From Shouchella shacheensis (GTDB lineage Bacteria > Bacillota > Bacilli > Bacillales > Bacillaceae_D), in assembly GCF_001484965.1 (NCBI RefSeq), contig NZ_LLYY01000006.1:124001-188000 (forward strand): DNA of 64,000 nt, read 5' to 3'. The notes under the pieces are model-generated. The model made no database searches and was not told the origin of the DNA. It saw only the letters and a list, made by a program, of their open reading frames with translations. The first letter of the stretch is position 1, and every line of letters begins with the position of its first letter. Of the stretch, positions 34,365-43,236 are shown in pieces. Position numbers and translations under genes: made by a program.

Positions 34365-35711
34365 TTAATAAAACAAATGAGCCATCGCCACGATGATTGG
34401 CAGCGTAATAATGGTTCGAATCAAGAAGAGGACCGCACAGTCCCAAAAGGAGACAGGAATTTTGGAGGCAATTAAAACGCCGCCTGTCTCTGACATATAA
34501 ATGAGCTGTGAAACGGAAAGACACGCAATGATAAAGAGCGTTATTTCACTTGTAATCCCAAGACTACCCGCAAGAACGGTCGGCAACAGCATATCCGCAA
34601 AACCAATAAGCACCGTCTGTCCTGCTAAATCAGCCTCGGGCACCTGCATCCATTCTAGGACCGGGACAAACGGGGCCCCTAAGTACTCAAATACAGGCGT
34701 ATACTCAGCAACGATCGCCGCAAGCGTTCCTAGCGTCATGACAACAGGCATGACGGCGAACCAGAGGTCGAGCACATTCTTCGTTCCACCTAACACATGG
34801 GGCTTCACGCTTCTGCTCTCATCCGCGCGGTTTAAGGCAGCTGCAAACCCATTCTTAAACACATGCGGATCCTTTGGCTCAACTGTCCCCTCAGATCCAT
34901 CAATGTATGTGTTCGCTTTATGCGACAACGGGGGGATTCGCGGCAAAATGAAAGCTGCTACAACCCCAGCCACAAAAACGGTTAAGAAGAAGGGCCAAAA
35001 CATATGCGATAAATTGAGTTCGCCAAGAATGAAGATACTAAACGTAATCGAGACAATCGAGAAGGCAGAAGCCACAATCGCCGACTCACGCTGCGTGTAT
35101 TTCCCTGTCTCATACTGTTGATTAGAAAGCATAATCCCTACCGTACCATCGCCGATCCATGAGGCGATCGTATCAATAGACGCCCGGCCTGGTAGACGGA
35201 AGAGCGGGCGCATGATGTTGCGCAGAATCGCTCCCATTAGTTCCATCAATCCAAAATTAAGCAAGAGCGGCAAGAACAAACCAGCAAATAGAAAAATCGC
35301 GAAGAGAAATGGCAAAAGCTCAAACAGAAGTACGCCGCCCGTGTAGTCAGACGAGACCCACTCCGGCCCAACACTAAAGAGTACAAGGATGGCAAACACA
35401 GCCCCTAGGATGCGGATCACCAGCCACACTGGGCTCACCATAAAAATGCTGTTCCAGAACGAGCTATCCGCAATGGCCTTTGGTTTGACAACTGTCGCGA
35501 TTGTCGAAACCATCGCTGATGCAACCAATATCACCACAATCGTTGGTTCAACCGCCCCACCAAGCAGATTGAGTAACCAGTCGGCCGTCGTTGCTACCGG
35601 AAGCGTCACTTCCCCAGCATCATTCGTGAGCGGCGTTAAGAATAGGAAGATCCCGATTACAGACGGGATTAAAAAGATAAGGAAACGGTTTAGTGTAAAT
35701 TCCTTCGCCAT
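34365..35711 (-). CDS. YjiH family membrane protein with nucleoside-recognition (Gate) domain
   Basis: About 448 residues and ten or eleven helices. It has the Gate domain architecture: LNFGLMELMGAILRNIMRPLFRLPGRASIDTIASWIGD in the middle (quoted in parts: LMELMGAILRN and GRASIDTIASWIGDG) and a second gate motif IGFADMLLPTVLAGSLG. YjiH relatives are inner-membrane proteins of unknown substrate. The start at 35711 has GGGGGAT eight bases before the ATG. The long upstream frame is not supported. A strong terminator follows. Confidence 0.75.
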   Translation of the reverse strand: MAKEFTLNRFLIFLIPSVIGIFLFLTPLTNDAGEVTLPVATTADWLLNLLGGAVEPTIVVILVASAMVSTIATVVKPKAIADSSFWNSIFMVSPVWLVIRILGAVFAILVLFSVGPEWVSSDYTGGVLLFELLPFLFAIFLFAGLFLPLLLNFGLMELMGAILRNIMRPLFRLPGRASIDTIASWIGDGTVGIMLSNQQYETGKYTQRESAIVASAFSIVSITFSIFILGELNLSHMFWPFFLTVFVAGVVAAFILPRIPPLSHKANTYIDGSEGTVEPKDPHVFKNGFAAALNRADESRSVKPHVLGGTKNVLDLWFAVMPVVMTLGTLAAIVAEYTPVFEYLGAPFVPVLEWMQVPEADLAGQTVLIGFADMLLPTVLAGSLGITSEITLFIIACLSVSQLIYMSETGGVLIASKIPVSFWDCAVLFLIRTIITLPIIVAMAHLFY

Positions 35712-35940
35712 AAATGCTATCCCCCAAATGTATAAGAATGTATCAATTCGTATCATTATACACACATCGACTTTATTTGCCTATAGCTTTGGCTAGAATT
35801 CCTTTATTTGCTTTATTCCGACTTCCTTAGGGTTCGTTCACCTCACCTTCTCTGGCTTTTCACTACTCGTTGAATTCGACGAAGGCGGTCACATCCCTTC
35901 ACTGATTTTTATATAAAGTCGCCCCGATGAAGAAGCCCAT

Positions 35941-35978
35941 TTGTTCACTACCCAGTTCTCTTGTATACTATGGGTAGT
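35941..35978 (+). promoter_or_regulatory. pdxK promoter with a flanking inverted repeat
   Basis: TTGTTC (35941-35946) and TATACT (35964-35969) are 17 bp apart. The arms ACTACCCA (35947-35954) and TGGGTAGT (35971-35978) form a perfect inverted repeat around the -10, so a bound protein would block transcription. The regulator is not known. Confidence 0.5.
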
Positions 35979-36007
35979 ACCTACGAGAAAAAGGGAGTTT
36001 TCACAGC

Positions 36008-36814
36008 ATGGACCGTTATAAAGCTTTGACGATCGCTGGCTCTGATACAAGCGGCGGTGCAGGCATTCAAGCAGATTTAAAAACCTTTCAAGAGTTAGGC
36101 GTGTATGGGATGAACGCCCTAACCACGATTGTGGCACAAAACCCGTTTTCCAACTGGGCTCATGAAGTGTTCCCCCAGGACCCGATGCTGGTCGGCAAAC
36201 AGATTGACACCGTCTTAAAAGGCATCGGTGTTCATGCGGCTAAAACGGGAATGCTCGGTTCGATTGCGATAATTGAGCTTGTCGCTAAAAAAGTGGACGA
36301 GTACCGGGTAGAACATCTCGTCGTCGATCCCGTCATGGTCTGTAAAGGCACCGACGAAGCGCTGAATCCCGAGACGGACGCCTGCCTTCGTGACGTACTC
36401 GTTCCAAAAGCGTTTATTGTGACGCCAAACTTATTTGAAGCCTCCCAGCTCTCCGGACAGAAAGTAGAAACCGTGGACGAAATGAAACAAGCAGCGGCGA
36501 CGGTTCACGAGCTTGGTGCGAACCATGTCGTTATTAAGGGCGGAAGCAAGCTCGATCACCCCAATGCAGTGGATGTGTGGTATGACGGTGAGTCCTTTAC
36601 GCTGCTTGAATCGGATGAAATCGACACGACGTTCACGCACGGCGCCGGCTGTACCTTTGCCGCAGCGATTACCGCTACCCTTGCGAAAGGTGCTTCGGCC
36701 GAGGAAGCCATTCGAACAGCAAAAGCCTTTGTGACAGCAGCGATTAAGCATGGCTCCCGCTTGAACGAGTATGTCGGTTCTGTGGCGCATGGCGCGTATC
36801 ACTCGGAAAGCTAA
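36008..36814 (+). CDS. pdxK: Pyridoxine/pyridoxal kinase
   Basis: Ribokinase-fold enzyme that phosphorylates B6 vitamers. The N-terminal KALTIAGSDTSGGAGIQADLK and the anion-hole motif HGAGCTF with its catalytic cysteine and the GAGC glycines are intact. It is much closer to the B. subtilis PdxK (formerly YwdB or ThiD) than to the HMP-phosphate kinase ThiD, including VVDPVMVCKG and VTPNLFEASQLSG. Length 268. The ATG is preceded by AAGGGAG. Placement near ung and ywdI agrees with B. subtilis. Activity on HMP cannot be excluded by sequence. Confidence 0.9.
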   Translation: MDRYKALTIAGSDTSGGAGIQADLKTFQELGVYGMNALTTIVAQNPFSNWAHEVFPQDPMLVGKQIDTVLKGIGVHAAKTGMLGSIAIIELVAKKVDEYRVEHLVVDPVMVCKGTDEALNPETDACLRDVLVPKAFIVTPNLFEASQLSGQKVETVDEMKQAAATVHELGANHVVIKGGSKLDHPNAVDVWYDGESFTLLESDEIDTTFTHGAGCTFAAAITATLAKGASAEEAIRTAKAFVTAAIKHGSRLNEYVGSVAHGAYHSES

Positions 36815-36821
36815 CTTTTAC

Positions 36822-36861
36822 AGAAACCACCTAAGAACAGAATTCGCTCAGGTGGTTCTTT
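36822..36861. terminator. Bidirectional terminator, pdxK/antiporter
   Basis: AGAAACCACCT and AGGTGGTTCTTT pair around AAGAACAGAATTCGCTC, between convergent genes. Confidence 0.8.
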
Positions 36862-36863
36862 AC

Positions 36864-38174
36864 TTACAACGTTAGCGCAGCGATCATCCCGAAGAGGATC
36901 AGTGGGATATTAAAATGCAGAAACGTCGGCACACAGGTATCCCATATATGATTATGCTGGCCGTCTGCGTTTAGACCAGCCGTTGGACCAAGGGTGCTGT
37001 CAGAAGCAGGCGACCCGGCATCTCCAAGAGCCGCGGAAGTCCCCACCAAGGCAATGGTCGCAAGGATGGACATATCCATGGCTGCACTTAGCGGAACAAA
37101 CAGCGCCGCAAGAATCGGAATGGTTCCAAAGGAAGAGCCAATGCCCATCGTAATCACTAACCCAATGAAAAGCATAATAAGAACAGCAATCACCTGACTA
37201 TCGCCGATGATTCCAACCGTTGAATCGACTAACTCTTCAACGGCGCCTGATTCCGTTAGGATGTTGGCGTAGCCGGAAGAAATAAGCATCACAAACGCAA
37301 TCATCCCCATCATTGCAATTCCATCATTGACGAGACGGTCGATCTTTTTAAACGGAACGACATGAAAAACAATCATCAAGGCAATGCCTGTTAGTGCGCC
37401 GATAATGAGAGAATCAGACATAAGCTGAGCAACGAGAGCACTAATGATCGCTACGATTGTGATTGCATGACGAATGTGAAAGCTTCCATTCTCTTGTGGT
37501 TCCGCTGCCGGGGAAGGGGGCTTGTCTGCCGTTCCCACAAGCTCGCGGTCTTTTCGATACGTGAGGAAAAAAGCGACCAAAAGACCGACCAGCATGCCAG
37601 CCACAGGCAGGGCCATTGCCGGAAGAACCTGACTGAGCTGCACGTCCATTCCGTTTGCTGTCATTTCGTCAATAATAATCGTTTGAAAGATAAGACCGTA
37701 GCCTGCTGGAATGAGGATGTACGGAGCTTTCAAGCCAAACGTCAGCCCTGTTGCCACCGCACGGCGATCAAGCTTCATTTGATCAAACAAGTGGAGCAGT
37801 GGCGGAATAAGAATAGGGATAAAAGCAATATGCACAGGGATAAGATTCTGCGAAAGGCAGGCAACCGCTGTAATGCTTAGCAACAAGAACCCCTTTTTTC
37901 CTTTTAAAAACGAAAGCATATGACGGACAAGAACCCCCGTAATCCCTGAATACCCAATCATGACCGCAAACGTTCCGAGCAAGATATAGCTCAGCGCTGT
38001 ATTCGCCTGCCCACCCATTCCATCGACAAGCAGATTGATTGTATCCGTGAGGGGAATACCCGCAGTTAATCCCGCGCTAATCGCTGCAAGCAAGATGGCG
38101 AGTACCACATTAATGCGCAGCAAGCTCAACACGGTCATGACGACCACGGAGACAATGACTGCATTTAAAAGCAT
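36864..38174 (-). CDS. Na+/H+ antiporter family protein
   Basis: A 436-residue transporter with eleven or twelve helices of the NhaC/Na_H_antiporter superfamily. Visible landmarks are GLKAPYILIPAGYG, IGSSFGTIPILAALFVP and the conserved helix break GTSAALGDAGSPASDSTLGPTAG near the C-terminus. It resembles B. subtilis YuiF in length and motifs. Sodium/proton exchange is a family-level inference; amino acid transport has been suggested for relatives. The ATG is preceded by AAAAGGAGGA. Confidence 0.8.
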   Translation of the reverse strand: MLLNAVIVSVVVMTVLSLLRINVVLAILLAAISAGLTAGIPLTDTINLLVDGMGGQANTALSYILLGTFAVMIGYSGITGVLVRHMLSFLKGKKGFLLLSITAVACLSQNLIPVHIAFIPILIPPLLHLFDQMKLDRRAVATGLTFGLKAPYILIPAGYGLIFQTIIIDEMTANGMDVQLSQVLPAMALPVAGMLVGLLVAFFLTYRKDRELVGTADKPPSPAAEPQENGSFHIRHAITIVAIISALVAQLMSDSLIIGALTGIALMIVFHVVPFKKIDRLVNDGIAMMGMIAFVMLISSGYANILTESGAVEELVDSTVGIIGDSQVIAVLIMLFIGLVITMGIGSSFGTIPILAALFVPLSAAMDMSILATIALVGTSAALGDAGSPASDSTLGPTAGLNADGQHNHIWDTCVPTFLHFNIPLILFGMIAALTL

Positions 38175-38380
38175 ATGGTTTCCTCCTTTTCAGCACTAAT
38201 GGGCCTTGGATGCTTGAGACGCCGCATTCAAGGCCAATCGACCTTCCTATTGTACCTGAAAATGGTTCATTGGTGTCAAACTAGCGCTCGACTCATTGGT
38301 TGAATCTTTTCCCAGTAACAGCGGTCAAAGGCATGCAGCTCGAACACACATATGTATCGTTATCCATACACCCAAAATCG

Positions 38381-38411
38381 AAAAAACGCACAAAGCCTCG
38401 GGCTCTGTGCG
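38381..38411 (-). terminator. Terminator of glnA
   Basis: On the minus strand CGCACAGAGCC and GGCTTTGTGCG enclose CGA and run into six T residues. Confidence 0.92.
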
Positions 38412-38425
38412 CTTTCGCTTTTCTC

Positions 38426-39784
38426 TTAAAATTTCGCTTGATACGCGTCAATTTCCCAGGCGTGGACACTTGTGCGGAACTCATCCCACTCCCCGCGCTT
38501 CAGGCTGATATACTCGTTAAAGCCATGCTCACCAAATGTCTTCGCTCCAATTTCTCCAGCTTCAAAGCAATCAATGGCCGCTTCAAGACTCGTCGGCAAA
38601 TTCTCAATGCCACGAGCGTCGATTTCTTCTGCATTCATGCTGAAAATGTCTGCGTCCGTGGATAGCGGGCATTCAAGCTCATTATCGATGCCGTCAAGAC
38701 CAGCGGAAGCGATAATCGCAAAGGCGAGATACGGATTCGCTGACGGGTCCGGGCAGCGAATCTCCACACGAGTCCCTTGGCCACGAGTCGCTGGTATACG
38801 CACAAGAGCGGAGCGGTTGGAGGCCGACCAGGCAATGTAGCAAGGCGCTTCGTAGCCAGGAACGAGACGCTTGTAGGAGTTTACAAGCGGATTGGTGACA
38901 GCTACAAAGTCCTTCACACTCTCAAGCATCCCGGCAATGAATTGATAGGCTGTTTTAGAAAGCGCCAGCTGGTCGCTCTCATCGTAGAAACTATTGGTTT
39001 GCTTTTCATTATCAAATAACGACATATTGACGTGCATGCCGTTTCCATTTTCTCCACCAAGTGGCTTCGGCATAAAGGTCGCGTGCAGTCCAAATTGCTT
39101 CGCTACGGTTTTTACGACCCATTTATAGGTCGTTGCCGCATCCGCTGAACCAAGCGCATCGGCATACTTGAAGTTGATTTCATGCTGCCCTACGGCCACT
39201 TCATGGTGGGATGCTTCAACAGTGAAACCCATCATTTTCAACGCTTTGTAGATTGCCAAACGCACCTTTTCCCCGTCATCCTTTGGCGATGGCTCGAAAT
39301 ACCCACCGACATCCTGCGTACGCATCGTTGGGCGCCCGAACTCATCGGTGTCGAATAGGAAGAATTCAAGCTCAGGCCCTACGCTGATGGAATACCCTTT
39401 GTCTGAGGCTCTTTCAACGGTCTTTTTTAAAATGTTGCGCGGGTCGCCGTCGAAGTCATCACCATTCGGCTTTTTTACGCTACAGAGAAAACGCGCTTCT
39501 GAATAGCCTTCTTCTTCTGTCCAAGGCAGAACAGCAAATGTGGATAGGTCTGGCACAAGGTATAGGTCGGATTGGTTAATCGGCGTAAATCCTGTGACGG
39601 AAGAACCGTCGAACATTGTTTTTCCTTCAACCGCATCGTCAAGCTGCTCGGCTGTAATGGTCACATGCTTGAGAATCCCCTCAATATCTACAAACTGCAT
39701 ATGCAGCAACTCGACATTTTTCTTTTCAACCGTCTCTTTAATGGTCTCTAAAAGGCTTTCGCGTGTTGGTGCTTGCGTCGTCAT
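38426..39784 (-). CDS. glnA: Glutamine synthetase, type I (stand-alone copy)
   Basis: ATP-dependent assimilation of ammonium into glutamine; GS-I dodecamer, 452 residues. The latch and active-site motifs are present: MFDGSSV (57-63), ASHHEVAVGQHEI, NGNGMHVNMSLF, and NRSALVRIPATRGQG with DPSANPYLAF. The residue that mediates glutamine feedback in B. subtilis (R62 in EGFVRIEES) is a proline here (P68 in TGFTPINQS). The start is ATG 39784 with AGGGGAG. No glnR lies upstream, so this is not the usual glnRA operon. GlnR/TnrA sites precede it. Confidence 0.94.
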   Translation of the reverse strand: MTTQAPTRESLLETIKETVEKKNVELLHMQFVDIEGILKHVTITAEQLDDAVEGKTMFDGSSVTGFTPINQSDLYLVPDLSTFAVLPWTEEEGYSEARFLCSVKKPNGDDFDGDPRNILKKTVERASDKGYSISVGPELEFFLFDTDEFGRPTMRTQDVGGYFEPSPKDDGEKVRLAIYKALKMMGFTVEASHHEVAVGQHEINFKYADALGSADAATTYKWVVKTVAKQFGLHATFMPKPLGGENGNGMHVNMSLFDNEKQTNSFYDESDQLALSKTAYQFIAGMLESVKDFVAVTNPLVNSYKRLVPGYEAPCYIAWSASNRSALVRIPATRGQGTRVEIRCPDPSANPYLAFAIIASAGLDGIDNELECPLSTDADIFSMNAEEIDARGIENLPTSLEAAIDCFEAGEIGAKTFGEHGFNEYISLKRGEWDEFRTSVHAWEIDAYQAKF

Positions 39785-39874
39785 CTCGCACACTCCCCTA
39801 AAAATGGATGAAGGCTCACTTCATCGTTTTGTTTCTACTAGCTTACGGCGCTTTGTGAGATGCTGCAATAAGTA

Positions 39875-39915
39875 TGTCAGATAATCTAACAGCCTAATTT
39901 TCAGATAATCTCGTA
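39875..39915 (-). promoter_or_regulatory. Tandem GlnR/TnrA sites upstream of glnA
   Basis: TGTCAGATAATCTAACA (39875-39891) fits TGTNA-N7-TNACA at every fixed position. A weaker partner (39899-39915) repeats the core CAGATAATCT and is centred 24 bp away, on the same face of the helix. Paired GlnR sites with similar spacing occur at B. subtilis glnRA. No clear -10 was identified. Confidence 0.7.
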
Positions 39916-39937
39916 GTTAGAGTCTCAAGGGAGCTTC

Positions 39938-39970
39938 AAAAAAACCGCACCCCTTGGGGCACGGTTTTTT
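39938..39970. terminator. Terminator of the DUF4064 gene
   Basis: AAAAAACCG-CACCCC and GGGGCACGGTTTTTT form a symmetrical hairpin with T tracts on both strands. Confidence 0.8.
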
Positions 39971-39971
39971 C

Positions 39972-40445
39972 CTATGCAATCTGTTCTCTCGGCGGCTTGC
40001 GGACGAGAGCCATAATACCAGCAATGATGTAGAGAATAATTGGAACGAGCGGGAAAATCATAATGGCAAAGAAGAACCCTGCGACGACCGCACTCACGAG
40101 AAAAATCACCCCAGCAGCAATTGGCTTTTTCTTAACGAGAACGACAGCTACAATTCCAGCGATCGCAACTAATGCGCCGATCCCTGCATATAAGCCCAAG
40201 CTAAGCCCGAGCCCGGACCCCATTTCATCAAAGCCGGCCTCAACCTCGTTAGCAATCTCCTCAGAATTATAAACTTCACCCGTCTCAGGGTCTTCGAATC
40301 CCTCTGCCTGTTCAATAACCTCAACAAATGTTTGTTGAAAATTTTCATTTCCCATAGCACCAGCTAACAAAGCGATTAACGCCGCCCCAATGAAAAACAA
40401 CACCAACCCTATAATTCCCAAAACTTTCTCTGCTGTTCGTTTCAA
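39972..40445 (-). CDS. DUF4064 family membrane protein
   Basis: A 157-residue protein: one N-terminal helix (7-29), an acidic extracytosolic segment (QAEGFEDPETGEVYNSEE) and three closely packed C-terminal helices. This is the DUF4064 layout. Function unknown. Relatives are widespread in Bacilli and sometimes associated with stress response. It is monocistronic, on the strand of glnA but separated by a strong terminator. Confidence 0.72.
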   Translation of the reverse strand: MKRTAEKVLGIIGLVLFFIGAALIALLAGAMGNENFQQTFVEVIEQAEGFEDPETGEVYNSEEIANEVEAGFDEMGSGLGLSLGLYAGIGALVAIAGIVAVVLVKKKPIAAGVIFLVSAVVAGFFFAIMIFPLVPIILYIIAGIMALVRKPPREQIA

Positions 40446-40636
40446 GCTGACTCACCCTTTCAAGTTTGTAAAGCACCGGCACACACCTTAGGTTCAAATA
40501 AATGGTACCACTATAAGTACGTTCTAGAAAGCTATGCGTTCCCTCGCAAAAATAGAAACCCCCGCTCAAATTCTTCCGCGCTTGCCTATCCCTCTATTTA
40601 TATCCTTACCCCCTTCGTCCAAAACCATCAAAGTAC

Positions 40637-40758
40637 CGAAAAGCGCAGTTCGCCCTGCTCACGAGCGACAAGTTCTGGAGCAACGGCAGGATCAAGCCCG
40701 GTCTTGGCTTGATCTGGCGGCGTGAAGAAACCTCGAGCGAGTGGGCGCCGCAGCAGAT
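40637..40758 (+). repeat. Dispersed structured repeat, copy 9 (type B)
   Basis: A distinct subfamily: outer block CGCCCTGCTCACGAGCGACA and GAGCGAGTGGGCGCCG, and an inner hairpin GATCAAGCC...GGCTTGATC. The right end is eroded (GCAGCAGATCA in place of GGAGCTAGACA). The interval 40446-40636 upstream shows nothing I can name. Confidence 0.75.
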
Positions 40759-40762
40759 CAGA

Positions 40763-40827
40763 AGAAAAAGCGGAGGCAAGTTGGTCAGGACGAAAAATCT
40801 TGACGCTCCTACCCGCCAGAGCTGGAC
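40763..40827 (+). repeat. Dispersed structured repeat, copy 10 (short type A3)
   Basis: A 65-bp deletion form like copy 7, here with the right end still present as AGAGCTGGACA. Confidence 0.65.
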
Positions 40828-40831
40828 AACC

Positions 40832-40951
40832 CGAAAAGTGCAGGCGGGTTGCTGAGAAGCAAGGATTCTGGAAGGCCTGGACTAGAAATTCCGATCTTGG
40901 GTTTCAGGGCAGGACTAAAAAATCCCGAGCTTCTATCCTCAGAGTTAGAAA
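40832..40951 (+). repeat. Dispersed structured repeat, copy 11 (type A1)
   Basis: A diverged full-length copy, third in the 40.6-kb array; its right end reads AGAGTTAGAAA and touches the cshA terminator. Confidence 0.75.
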
Positions 40952-40982
40952 AACCCCCGTCCAGCGTTAGCTGAAACGAGGG
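40949..40982 (-). terminator. Terminator of cshA
   Basis: On the minus strand CCCTCGTTTCAGC pairs with GCTGGACGGGGG around TAAC and is followed by TTTTT. Confidence 0.8.
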
Positions 40983-40993
40983 CCTCCTGCGTC

Positions 40994-42469
40994 TTACGAA
41001 GGGCGCCGGGCGCCACTTCGGTTGGAATGATTCGTCCATTTACGTTGGCCGCCGCGACGGTCATCACGACCGCGCTTCTGCGGCCATGGTCGGCGATTGT
41101 CCCTACGACGTCCTCCACCTGAATGTCCACCGTGACGCTTTTTCGCTCGAAGAGGTGCTTCGCCTGTGAGCTTCACCGGTGTTTGATCGGGTTCTTTGGT
41201 TAGGAGCTTGAGCGCTGCAGAAACAGCCGTTACCGCATCGGTTTCTTGAAGCAGCTCTTTCGCCGCGACGCGGTAGTCCGATTGCTCTCCGTCAGAGGCA
41301 AGGTCGCGCAGCTCATTAAGAGCGACCTGCTTTTGACCTTCAAGCGCCTCCGCAAGTGTCGGTTTTGGCCGCGATGTCATACGCTTTTTCGATACTTTCT
41401 CAATCAATTGTACATGGTCTCGCTCTGGTTTGGTGGCCAGTGTGATCGCAATGCCTGATTTCCCAGCACGGCCTGTACGTCCGATACGGTGTACGTAGCT
41501 CTCTGGGTCCTGAGGCAAATCAAAGTTAAAGACGTGGGTGACGCCACTGATGTCCAGCCCACGTGCAGCCACATCGGTGGCGACGAGCACGTCAATTAAA
41601 CCCTCTTTAAACTTGCGAAGCACGCTGTTCCGCTTCGCCTGGTTCAAGTCGCCATGCAGCCCTTCGGCACGGTATCCGCGTTTAATGAGCGCTTCTGAAA
41701 GCTCATCAACACGACGCTTCGTGCGCCCAAAGACGATGGAAAGCTCTGGTGTTTCCAAGTCAAGAAGACGGCAAAAGACATCAAATTTTTCTTTCTCATG
41801 CACTTCCACGACTTGCTGCGCGATGTTTTCCATCGTGACTTCTTTGGCTTTGACGGCTACGCGCGTCGGCTCATTCATAAATTTGCTTGCGAGAGCTTCC
41901 ATGCGTCTCGGCATGGTCGCCGAGAAAAGGAGCGTCTGACGCGTTTCTTCTGGCGTAGCGGCCAAAATCGTCTCAATGTCTTCAATGAAACCCATGTTCA
42001 GCATTTCATCTGCCTCATCAAGGACCACGGTGGAGACATCTCCAAGTCGAATGGTATGACGGCGCATATGGTCAAGCAAACGCCCCGGCGTGGCGACGAT
42101 GATATGCGGCTTTTGTTTAAGCGAACGGATTTGCTTGCCAAAGTCTTCTCCCCCGTAGACAACGGTGGTGCGAACGCCTTTGACGCGCCCAAACTGTTTG
42201 AGGGCTCCGTCGACTTGGTTCGCTAACTCACGTGTTGGCGCAATAACAAGCCCTTGAACTGTTGGGTTGCTTTGGTCAATACGATGAATGAGAGGAATGC
42301 CAAATGCCCCTGTTTTCCCTGTTCCTGTTTGTGCCTGCCCAATAACGTCTCTTCCGTCAAGAACGAGTGAAATCGTCTCTGTTTGGATCGGCGTGGCTTC
42401 TGTAAAGCCCATATTCGTGACTGCCTGAACGACTTTTTCATTCAAGCCAAATTCTTCAAAAGTTGCCAA
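40994..42469 (-). CDS. cshA: DEAD-box RNA helicase CshA
   Basis: ATP-dependent RNA helicase of 491 residues, active in RNA turnover, ribosome assembly and cold growth. Q motif, [16 protein letters not shown] (I), PTRELA (Ia), TPGRLLD (Ib), DEADEML (II), SATMPRR (III) and HRIGRTGR (VI) are complete. The C-terminal tail is basic and rich in R and G. The region [15 protein letters not shown] agrees closely with B. subtilis CshA. The start is TTG with AAAGGAG ten bases upstream. A leader of about 200 nt with an intrinsic terminator separates it from its promoter. Confidence 0.94.
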   Translation of the reverse strand: MATFEEFGLNEKVVQAVTNMGFTEATPIQTETISLVLDGRDVIGQAQTGTGKTGAFGIPLIHRIDQSNPTVQGLVIAPTRELANQVDGALKQFGRVKGVRTTVVYGGEDFGKQIRSLKQKPHIIVATPGRLLDHMRRHTIRLGDVSTVVLDEADEMLNMGFIEDIETILAATPEETRQTLLFSATMPRRMEALASKFMNEPTRVAVKAKEVTMENIAQQVVEVHEKEKFDVFCRLLDLETPELSIVFGRTKRRVDELSEALIKRGYRAEGLHGDLNQAKRNSVLRKFKEGLIDVLVATDVAARGLDISGVTHVFNFDLPQDPESYVHRIGRTGRAGKSGIAITLATKPERDHVQLIEKVSKKRMTSRPKPTLAEALEGQKQVALNELRDLASDGEQSDYRVAAKELLQETDAVTAVSAALKLLTKEPDQTPVKLTGEAPLRAKKRHGGHSGGGRRRDNRRPWPQKRGRDDRRGGQRKWTNHSNRSGARRPS

Positions 42470-42517
42470 GTGGTAAAAACTCCTTTTTTATTTACTGAAA
42501 CGCCCGTTCACACGAGG

Positions 42518-42584
42518 AAAAAAGGCTGCCTTGATGCAAAAAGCCAGATTGCATACACGGCTCGCTTTTTACATCGAGACAGCC
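42518..42584 (-). promoter_or_regulatory. Intrinsic terminator inside the cshA leader (candidate attenuator)
   Basis: On the minus strand a long stem joins GGCTGTCTCGATGTAAAAAG with CTTTTTGCATCAAGGCAGCC and ends in six T residues, 48 bp before the cshA start. Upstream, GCGCCTT/AAGGCGC and GTGCTT/AAGCAC form another stem. Promoter, terminator and gene are in one direction, the arrangement of transcription attenuation. Confidence 0.6.
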
Positions 42585-42677
42585 CTAACAAACGCGCCTT
42601 CCAGGTTCCGACTAGAAGACGGTGCTTCATTTAAAGCACGTTCGCGCAAAAGGCGCTTCGTTGTACTCAGACAATCA

Positions 42678-42706
42678 ATTTTAGCACATCGTATGCAAAG
42701 AAGCAA
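42678..42706 (-). promoter_or_regulatory. Sigma-A promoter of cshA
   Basis: On the minus strand TTGCTT (42701-42706) and TAAAAT (42678-42683) are exactly 17 bp apart, four and five of six consensus bases. It is the only good promoter between bdbD and cshA. Confidence 0.65.
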
Positions 42707-42714
42707 TAGCGAAA

Positions 42715-42752
42715 TCGAAAACCCGTCGCGTGTCTAAGCGACGGGTTCTTCT
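42715..42752 (-). terminator. Terminator of the bdbC-bdbD pair
   Basis: AACCCGTCGC and GCGACGGGTT pair around GTGTCTAA, followed on the minus strand by TTCGATTTCG; the hairpin is strong, the T run is short. Confidence 0.7.
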
Positions 42753-43220
42753 TTATTGGTTCACTACATTTTGTAAAAATTGTCGGTACCCTTCCTTGCC
42801 AAGATTGCCATCTTCACGCTGAACTTCTTCGCCGTCTTCAAAATGAATAATCGTTGGCGTATGCGTGATGTTATGAGGCCCATCGTCGTATTCATACACG
42901 TTGTATTGATCAATATGAACATCCTCTTCTTCCGCGACTTCCATGAGCTCCGGCGTGGCTGCCCGGCAAAACTCACACACTGGCGAAAAGAAATAAACGG
43001 TCGCAGATTCCCCGTTTGCGAGTTTCTCCTCAAGTTCATCTGGCATGATAATGTTTTGATAGTTCGGATCGTCGAGCTGGTCAATCGTCGCCTGCTGCAA
43101 GTCGTCGGTATCATATTGATCGTTATTCGCTAGCTGTTGATCTTGACCGATATTGTTAATAAGAACAAGGGCAATAAAAACGACAACAATTGCTCCGCCA
43201 ATAATGGCAAGTTTTTTCAT
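42753..43220 (-). CDS. bdbD: Membrane-anchored thioredoxin-like thiol-disulfide protein
   Basis: A 155-residue extracytosolic protein held by one N-terminal helix (3-22). The thioredoxin fold has the active site CEFC in YFFSPVCEFCRAATPEL and the cis-proline region THTPTIIHF. It follows the DsbB-like gene bdbC with a 16-bp gap, so the two form an oxidase pair. BdbD proper is longer and has CPHC, so the assignment is by partnership: it may be a thioredoxin-like variant. Start at ATG 43220 with AAGGAG somewhat far upstream (12 bases). Confidence 0.75.
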   Translation of the reverse strand: MKKLAIIGGAIVVVFIALVLINNIGQDQQLANNDQYDTDDLQQATIDQLDDPNYQNIIMPDELEEKLANGESATVYFFSPVCEFCRAATPELMEVAEEEDVHIDQYNVYEYDDGPHNITHTPTIIHFEDGEEVQREDGNLGKEGYRQFLQNVVNQ

Positions 43221-43236
43221 TGCTGCATTCCACTCC

